A stretch of DNA of 63,552 nucleotides, from the NCBI GenBank assembly GCA_012728855.1, contig JAAYEH010000107.1, forward strand, positions 1-63,552. Reading direction: 5' to 3'. Position numbers and translations under genes: made by a program. The stretch is from Rhodopirellula sp. (GTDB lineage Bacteria > Planctomycetota > Planctomycetia > Pirellulales > Thermoguttaceae). How positions within the stretch are numbered: the stretch's first letter is position 1; the number at the start of each line of letters is the position of its first letter. The notes beneath the pieces were generated by a model. That model was not told where the DNA came from, ran no database searches, and was given only the letters and a program-made list of their open reading frames with translations. Of the stretch, positions 58,326 to 63,552 are shown one piece after another.

Positions 58326-59352
58326 CATTGCGCGGCTACCTCTTACCGACCGGACCGACCTGTTCACCGCGGTGGCGCGCCAGCGAGGGCTGACGTCGGC
58401 GATCATCGAAAAGGACTTCTGGGTCTGCTGGACGCTCAAGCGGCTGTTCACCTTGCCCAACCCGCCTGCAGGGTTGCTGTTCAAGGGCGGTACGTCGCTG
58501 TCCAAGGTGTTCGGGGTCATTGAGCGTTTTTCCGAGGACGTGGACCTGTCCTTCGACCGGGCCGGGCTGGGATTCGGCGGCGACAGCGATCCGCTCAATG
58601 CCTCATCGGGCAAGAAACGGAGGCACAGTCTCGAAGCCTTGACCGAAACGTGCCAGCGAGCCATCCGGGAGCAGTTGTTGCCGCAACTCACCGAGTCGTT
58701 CAGCAACGCTTTGGGCGAGCACCCCTCGACAACCTGGAGCCTGGAACTGGCCGAGGACGACCCCGATGGTCAAACACTGCTGTTCCGCTACCGGCCGGAA
58801 GAACGAGAACACATCGACGAACCCGCCTATATCCGCTCTGCCGTGCGAATGGAGATTGGAGCACGTTCCGACCATTGGCCCGCGATGGATGTCGTGGTCA
58901 CGTCCTGCGCGGCGGAGGATTTTCCCAACATCTTTAAGGAGGCCGGATGCAAGGTCCGCGTCTTGGCTGCCGAGCGAACATTCTGGGAGAAAGCCACGCT
59001 GCTGCATATGTGGCACCATGCCCCGGCAGACAAGAAGTTCCGGGATCGGCAGTCACGGCACTATTACGATGTGGTTCGCCTGTATGAGCACGACTTGGGA
59101 AAGGCTGCGATCAAGGACATCGAGTTGTTACTGAAGGTCGCCAGGCACAAGGAAGTATTCTTCCCGGCGGCATGGGCGCGATACGCAGACGCTAAGCCAG
59201 GCACACTCCGGCTTGTGCCTCCCGATGCTCGCTTGCCGGAACTGGAGCAGGATTACCGCAAGATGCAGGAAATGATCTTCGGCGAACCACCCGTGTTCGA
59301 GCGACTGCTCGACGTGCTGCGGCGGATTGAAGCGGAGATCAACGGAACGTAG
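58318..59352 (+). CDS. AbiEii-like nucleotidyltransferase toxin
   Basis: A 344-residue protein of the AbiEii family. Motifs visible are IIEKDFWVCWTLKRLF, LLFKGGTSLSKVFGVIERFSEDVDLSF (the nucleotidyltransferase GG-S and D-x-D motifs: Gly57/Gly58, Asp74 and Asp76) and later VLAAERTFWEKATLLHMWHH, the conserved E-K region. These enzymes add nucleotides to tRNA or another target and arrest growth, giving phage protection by abortive infection. The gene overlaps the antitoxin gene by 8 bases, so expression is coupled. All key residues appear intact. Confidence 0.9.
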   Translation: MDDIARLPLTDRTDLFTAVARQRGLTSAIIEKDFWVCWTLKRLFTLPNPPAGLLFKGGTSLSKVFGVIERFSEDVDLSFDRAGLGFGGDSDPLNASSGKKRRHSLEALTETCQRAIREQLLPQLTESFSNALGEHPSTTWSLELAEDDPDGQTLLFRYRPEEREHIDEPAYIRSAVRMEIGARSDHWPAMDVVVTSCAAEDFPNIFKEAGCKVRVLAAERTFWEKATLLHMWHHAPADKKFRDRQSRHYYDVVRLYEHDLGKAAIKDIELLLKVARHKEVFFPAAWARYADAKPGTLRLVPPDARLPELEQDYRKMQEMIFGEPPVFERLLDVLRRIEAEINGT

Positions 59353-59740
59353 AAAACGGTGAGCAACCCAGATTTTCACCGGCCCAGAACGGAATCACCC
59401 AACGAACGAGAAATGGAACGAGAAACAGAAACCGGGTCGGGTCTCGTATCGCGGGTTAGTCTATCTCTGCCGTACTCATGAAAAGACCTCGAATCGTCGC
59501 CCCCTTCCGCGATCCCTTGTGCAGTATACCACGAGCCCGCTCAAGAGATAATCCGCCTCTCCAGAGCCGGATTGCTGTCGCCGGTGTGGCGGGGCACTTT
59601 GTCTCATCTGACGGTGTGACTTTCGGGTCGAGCCGACACGCGGCAGGGCCAGGCCGGCGCCGAGTTGGCAACCGGACTCTGCGGCGGCAGACAGCGATCG
59701 CCCTTGTCCAGCGACATCGGCCTGAATTTTTCGCGGAGGG
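59353..59740. other. Gene-poor spacer after the AbiE operon
   Basis: About 390 bases with no gene I can support. Short frames on both strands lack domains and ribosome sites. It leads into the third PIN relic. Confidence 0.5.
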
Positions 59741-59967
59741 CGGCCTGGCTGGCCGTCATGGCTGACGCGCCGGCCCGTCAGCCTTCGTTGCCTCTGCTGC
59801 CGCGAGCCTACGCGTTTTCGTCCCGCGCGCGTATCGGCATCTACGATTGCAGATACGTCTCTTTGGCCGAGCGAGAAGGCTGCCAGTTTATCACGGCAGA
59901 GGCCCGGTTCGCCGGCATGCTTCAGAAGCAATACCCGCTGATCGTCGAACTTTCATCACTCTCGTGA
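59741..59967 (+). pseudogene. PIN-domain toxin tail, copy 3
   Basis: Reads AAWLAVMADAPARQPSLPLL, SRARIGIYDCRYVSLAERE and MLQKQYPLIVELSSLS with a stop at 59965-59967. Only the C-terminal half of the PIN domain is left, but the reading frame of this part is undamaged. It belongs to the duplicated block shared with copy 2. Confidence 0.82.
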
Positions 59968-60048
59968 GTGCCTTCCGCTGCGGCGTTGCACGTTCAAAAG
60001 AAATCGACGCGAGGATTCGTCTGGTTTCTCACTCATTGCCAAAACAAG

Positions 60049-60425
60049 ATGCGTCCCCGTATCGATTCTCCAAGGTCAGGCTTCGAATTCAAACCATAAA
60101 GTTGAAAGTTAAAGCCTGACGCTGTGCCCCTGCGCCGATGCACGAAAGCACGCACTCGGACTGCACCAGCAAGAGTTGGCACGAGGACGGGAACACGCAT
60201 TGCGTCCGTTGGGACGGAATGCTATTCCGTTCCTTCCGTTCCGTAAATACTTGACAGGACACGAGCTACCGGCTAAGATCCCGACGAGAAGCGGGCGCGA
60301 TATCCGGCAGGACACTCTCAGATAACGCCCTTTGATCCGCAGGTTGATTAGAGCGTTCGGCGGATCGGCAATCGGGACGTGCTGTGAAGGAACTACCAGC
60401 TTCCCGTGGCGGAAAGGAGATGCGG
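60049..60425. other. Spacer before two unknown genes
   Basis: About 375 bases. It includes a palindrome-like stretch (GGGACGGAATGCTATTCCGT) near 60210 and short A/T-rich segments. The ribosome site AAGGAGATGCGG for the next gene lies at 60412-60425. No gene is supported here. Confidence 0.5.
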
Positions 60426-60983
60426 ATGACCGGCCTTGAAAAAGCTAGGCGCCTCTTCGAGCAGGCGGGGTTGGGCTTCCCGTCGATTCCCGCAGAGCTT
60501 GCGGCAGGGTTGAAGGAGCAGGGTAAGTGGCTCTTCTCCACGTGCGAGCTGAAAGTATCGCCGTACAACCTACGGCATTACGTCCATCAAGCCAATCTAG
60601 CTCCTGGCAAGGATCTCGCCCTCCTCTGCTATTCCGGACACGGCGTCAACTCCTACGCGATACAGTATTATCTCGTGTATGGCCCCTTGCACATGTTTCT
60701 GCACTTGGGCTGGGGTGGCGCGTACATCGATGCCGATGCGGCCGCGTGCAGAATCCGGGAGTGCTTTTCGCTGGCGGACGAGATCGTGCCGGCGGCGAAG
60801 ACGCTGGGGAAGCTCGGAGCCGGCGCGTGGCTGACGATAGTAGGTTCGGACTTCTATGGCAGTTATTGGTCCCCACTGGGGCCAAGCCGCCAGAAGGAAG
60901 AAATGGGTTCCACCGGTCCCGCAGAGGTGCTCAGTGGAGTTCTTCATTGGCTGAAAAACCACCCAAAGGTGAGCGTATGCTGA
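60426..60983 (+). CDS. Hypothetical protein
   Basis: A 185-residue protein starting MTGLEKARRLFEQAGLGFPS, with no signal peptide. The middle contains LALLCYSGHGVNSYAIQYYL (a hydrophobic strand), then LHLGWGGAYIDADAAACRI, and a Trp-rich C-terminal part (GAGAWLTIVGSDFYGSYW). It is unlike any family I know. The ATG at 60426 has AGGAG 8 bases upstream (the ATG two codons before is too close). The next gene follows after 85 bases, so the two may be one operon. Confidence 0.7.
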   Translation: MTGLEKARRLFEQAGLGFPSIPAELAAGLKEQGKWLFSTCELKVSPYNLRHYVHQANLAPGKDLALLCYSGHGVNSYAIQYYLVYGPLHMFLHLGWGGAYIDADAAACRIRECFSLADEIVPAAKTLGKLGAGAWLTIVGSDFYGSYWSPLGPSRQKEEMGSTGPAEVLSGVLHWLKNHPKVSVC

Positions 60984-61068
60984 CATCAACGTTGTTAGCG
61001 CCGGCCTGTTGCCGGCGGATTAGGTTTGCCATTGGGCGAAGGATCAGCCTGATGGCAGGAGTAGCCCA

Positions 61069-61359
61069 GTGACCGAAACCTTACACTGGTCCCAGGATCG
61101 GTACTGGACAGAGGCTCTTGAGAGGCTTTACGCGCTCCGTGAACAGGGCGTGACCCACTTGACCGTGAATCTGGCCGCGATTTCCGAGATCGCCTTTCAG
61201 GATGACGTCGCCTACAAGCTTATGGAGGCCATGGTGTCCGTCCACGAGCACGAAGGCTGGGAGGGCTACAGGGGGGCACCGCGCCTAATGCTTGCCCTGT
61301 TGGTCCGTTTGGAGGAATTGTCAAACTCAAGAGACGGTCGCGAAGGCCCGCAGCCGTAG
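61069..61359 (+). CDS. Hypothetical protein
   Basis: A 96-residue protein from a GTG start with GGAG 9 bases upstream. It is mostly helical (SQDRYWTEALERLYALREQG, then EIAFQDDVAYKLMEAMVSVH) and acidic, with no domain recognised. It is probably co-transcribed with the preceding 185-residue gene. Confidence 0.65.
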   Translation: MTETLHWSQDRYWTEALERLYALREQGVTHLTVNLAAISEIAFQDDVAYKLMEAMVSVHEHEGWEGYRGAPRLMLALLVRLEELSNSRDGREGPQP

Positions 61360-61459
61360 GGCCGGATTGTTCCGCGCGTTGCCGCCCGGGGCAACCCGGT
61401 CCTTATCTCCAGGAAGAAGTCTTTGCCAGTTGACCGCTGCGCACGCAGCCAGAGTGGAC

Positions 61460-61582
61460 ATGGCGAATTCGATGGCCGCCGCCAAGATTCAGGGAACAGA
61501 ATGCCCTATTCGCAAGATCTTCAATAAACACTTCGTGTTCCAGATCCCGTTGTACCAGCGTCTGTATTCATGGACAAAGGAG
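61460..61582 (+). pseudogene. N-terminal stub of a DUF262 (GmrSD-type) gene
   Basis: About 41 residues survive: MANSMAAAKIQGTECPIRKI then FNKHFVFQIPLYQRLYSWTK. The IPLYQRLYSW segment is the hallmark of DUF262 domains in GmrSD-type restriction systems. The frame then runs into unrelated sequence overlapping the ribosome site of the next gene. The rest of the gene seems deleted. Confidence 0.75.
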
Positions 61583-61589
61583 GTTTGCG

Positions 61590-63146
61590 ATGAAACTGCA
61601 TTCTCCATACCTCAATCCCTTCCAGCCGTTCGTCGAGCGAGAACGTGAGAGTGACGACCCTGCTCAAGCGGCAAAGGATCGCCCGCGCGCCGCAATTGAG
61701 AACAACTTGAGCCGGGCGGTCTTCTCTGCACTCGCAAATGCCGAACGCTCCTCCGTACCTGCCGGGTTTCTGAGCATTCTCGCTTCGGGCGCCGCAAACG
61801 GCTCGCCTGCTCTCTGCGAACGAATGAAGGCATTGGCAGAGAGGCTGCGTCATACCGATCCGAACAGGGTCGAATTCGGCTTTCAGACTTGGCCCGCCGC
61901 TGCCATGCGAAAACGAGAGGGCCTGAAAATCATCCTGATTGGCATCTCATCTTCCTACGAGCGAAACTGGACGCACGATCAGCGCGAGGCTCCCGAGCAT
62001 CCCTGTCCGGACGGCTGGATTCATGTTCCCGGGGAAATGCTGTTAGTTTTCGAGTGCAAGAACGACGAATTTCCTCTCGATGCGACGCAGATCAGCGCCT
62101 ATGCGCATCATCTCTGCCTTCTTACGGAGAACGACCACGTCCCGCACGCTCAGCCAGGTCAGAAGTTGTCATGCGCTGAGGATGCCCAGACGGTCCAGAA
62201 AGCGTGCAAGGATGTGGTAATCGATGCGGACTGGTCCATCGTGGTCAGGGCGCTCGAATACATCGAACGGCACGAGCCTATCGGCAGTCTGAGTGGTTGG
62301 CTCTGTGGCAAGGCTGCGGCTTACCTGAACTGGAATGTCTATCCTCCCTATCTGGGAATCCCGACCGTCCTGGACTGGCTGAACGGGCCCGATACACCAG
62401 ACCGCCGAAGTCATCTCCGGCGGTTGATTGAGAAGGTGGGCGAGGATCTTGATAATTCGGCCAAGGAGATTCAAGACGCGATCACCTTCGCCAAGAACAA
62501 GAACGATCGCCGTGGTCTGTTTCGTGGTGGGGGAGCAGCCGTCTATGTCAAGCTGAATCACAACGGGAAGCTGCTGCAACGCAATTGGCTAGGCACGACC
62601 GTTCCTGCCGTTCTCTGGTTCGGATTCGCAGAGGGTGAGACCGAACAACGAGTCGGGTTGGAGTACTATCTCCAAGCGAACGGAAGCCACGCGAGAGGGA
62701 AAGGTAAAGCCGCCTGGAACAAGGCGAGCGATCGCCACACGGCCTGTATTGAACCATTTGAGAAGAAAGTGGCCGAATGGAGCCGCATCGCGCCTGCCAG
62801 CAGTCGCTTGATCGTGTCCACGATTCGCTTTCAGGGCAAGTGCAAAATCTGGCATGGAGGAGGCGTCGAAGCCCCCGACGGGCCGACTTCAGCTAAAATC
62901 ACGCCAAAAGATGCGGTAAACTTTCTGCGGGATCGGCGGAACGAGCTTTGGCGTTTTCCTAGGGTCGGTTCGGGAGAGGAGTGCGCCACGGTTGAGGAAG
63001 CGGCACCCAAGGTCCGCAAGCCGGCGCTATCTCTGCTGCTCCCCTTGGAAAGCCAAGCGCTCGCTGCGTGCGGCGCAGACCGAGCAGCGTTTCAGAAGCT
63101 TCTGCAAAACGCGGTGACGGATATCACCACGATTGAAAATAAATAA
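61590..63146 (+). CDS. Predicted PD-(D/E)xK nuclease, probable defence protein
   Basis: A 518-residue soluble protein. Residues of about 90-200 have the layout of a PD-(D/E)xK nuclease: a Glu near VEFGFQTWP, Asp141 in CPDGWIHVPGE and Glu155-x-Lys157 in LLVFECKNDEFPLDATQISAY, followed by an ATQISAYAHHL helix. The C-terminal part (about 280-500) has no known domain; the middle contains FRGGGAAVYVKLNHNGKLLQ. A strong ribosome site (AAAGGAGG) precedes the ATG. It follows a truncated DUF262 gene, and DUF262/nuclease combinations are typical of phage-defence loci, so a defence role is inferred; biochemical activity is untested. Confidence 0.7.
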   Translation: MKLHSPYLNPFQPFVERERESDDPAQAAKDRPRAAIENNLSRAVFSALANAERSSVPAGFLSILASGAANGSPALCERMKALAERLRHTDPNRVEFGFQTWPAAAMRKREGLKIILIGISSSYERNWTHDQREAPEHPCPDGWIHVPGEMLLVFECKNDEFPLDATQISAYAHHLCLLTENDHVPHAQPGQKLSCAEDAQTVQKACKDVVIDADWSIVVRALEYIERHEPIGSLSGWLCGKAAAYLNWNVYPPYLGIPTVLDWLNGPDTPDRRSHLRRLIEKVGEDLDNSAKEIQDAITFAKNKNDRRGLFRGGGAAVYVKLNHNGKLLQRNWLGTTVPAVLWFGFAEGETEQRVGLEYYLQANGSHARGKGKAAWNKASDRHTACIEPFEKKVAEWSRIAPASSRLIVSTIRFQGKCKIWHGGGVEAPDGPTSAKITPKDAVNFLRDRRNELWRFPRVGSGEECATVEEAAPKVRKPALSLLLPLESQALAACGADRAAFQKLLQNAVTDITTIENK

Positions 63147-63171
63147 GTAGAAACTCGGGAACTCATTTAAC

Positions 63172-63357
63172 CTACTTTCCGCGGGTCAGCGAGGCAATGT
63201 CTTTGAATTTCCGGCCACGTGATTGACGGCGGGGCCGCATGACGATGGCCGCGTCGCTCAGATGTACGACAGCTTCATCGTCAGTTGTGCGGAATCGCTG
63301 GCGATTCGGAGGACAGCGGCGGTCATTCGACCAACAATGCTTGACGTGTGGTTTCAT
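63172..63357 (-). CDS. Possible small gene
   Basis: A 61-residue basic product (MKPHVKHCWSNDRRCPPNRQ start, ending KFKDIASLTRGK). No domain is recognised and the ribosome site is weak. It may be real, since it faces the nuclease gene end to end and is well bounded, but coding evidence is thin. Confidence 0.35.
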   Translation of the reverse strand: MKPHVKHCWSNDRRCPPNRQRFRTTDDEAVVHLSDAAIVMRPRRQSRGRKFKDIASLTRGK

Positions 63358-63552
63358 CGCGGCAAGTGTCCAAGAGCTATTTCCACAGCCTTCTGATACT
63401 ACTTACGTCACGCTGTCAAGATGTGGTGTCACCGGGCGAATTAGAATCAGCCAGTTATGGGCGAAATGCCGCAGCCGGGGGATTGGTTGCAAGAAGTCAA
63501 CACCTATCTTCGTTAGAACTGCTACGATTCGCAAGGGGCAGACGCACTTTCA
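63358..63552. other. Right edge, nothing supported
   Basis: About 195 bases to the window end. A short plus-strand frame (MGEMPQPGDWLQEVNTYLR) ends at a TAG and lacks a domain. I see no other signal. Confidence 0.4.

Overview
The window reads as a piece of a high-GC planctomycete chromosome (Planctomycetota, probably Pirellulales-like). The assignment is inferred from gene content: many Sec- or Tat-exported proteins, Gfo/Idh/MocA oxidoreductases, uroporphyrinogen-decarboxylase-like methyltransferases, a DUF4838 protein, a DUF6807 (PmoA) protein, a GH99-like protein, a c-heme protein of the hydrazine-synthase-alpha superfamily, a sulfatase remnant, and intergenic spaces packed with REP-like palindromes. 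I saw no rRNA, tRNA, CRISPR array, complete transposase or prophage.

Layout. 1-5.4 kb: a peptidase fragment, a secreted beta-helix protein and a DUF4838 protein. 5.7-7.4 kb: a DNA methyltransferase fused to a GIY-YIG-like domain. 7.5-11.5 kb (minus strand): an MFS transporter, a NodU-type carbamoyltransferase and an SxtJ-like membrane protein. 11.9-18.2 kb: a compact, translationally coupled operon of a lysine 2,3-aminomutase-type radical SAM enzyme, a YkgJ-type Cys-cluster protein, two ATP-grasp ligases, a GNAT-deacetylase fusion and a second GNAT. I read it as an undescribed pathway building a beta-lysine-derived small molecule, and it is the most interesting system here. 18.3-22.3 kb: a PlsC-ACP-AMP-ligase fusion, a ComEA-like protein and nadC. 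22.5-32.9 kb: a type II secretion / type IV pilus-like locus with pseudopilins, a GspK-like protein, PilM/N/O, a PilP/GspC-like protein, a secretin and a TPR lipoprotein. 32.9-34.4 kb: AlgH, a SHOCT protein and an HMA protein. 34.4-49.9 kb: sugar metabolism, with a GlcN6P-deaminase-like protein and PIG-L deacetylase, two Gfo/Idh/MocA enzymes, two UroD-like proteins, an SSS symporter with a previously unlisted 56-residue partner, a sugar kinase with a nucleotidyltransferase, an esterase, a PmoA protein and an NHL protein. 50.2-54.6 kb: a c-heme/PD40 protein and a GH99-like protein.

52.3-63.5 kb is a scrappy accessory island: a VapBC-type operon, an AbiE-like type IV toxin-antitoxin pair with a clear promoter and operator, a stub of a DUF262 (GmrSD-type) gene next to a predicted PD-(D/E)xK nuclease, a frameshifted sulfatase tail, and three decayed copies of one PIN-domain toxin. 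At least eight palindromic repeat types occupy the spacers. One 98-bp element is present four times almost unchanged, with a fifth diverged copy, and it even supplies the C-terminus of one gene.

All functional calls come from reading motifs and context by eye. No database search was run.
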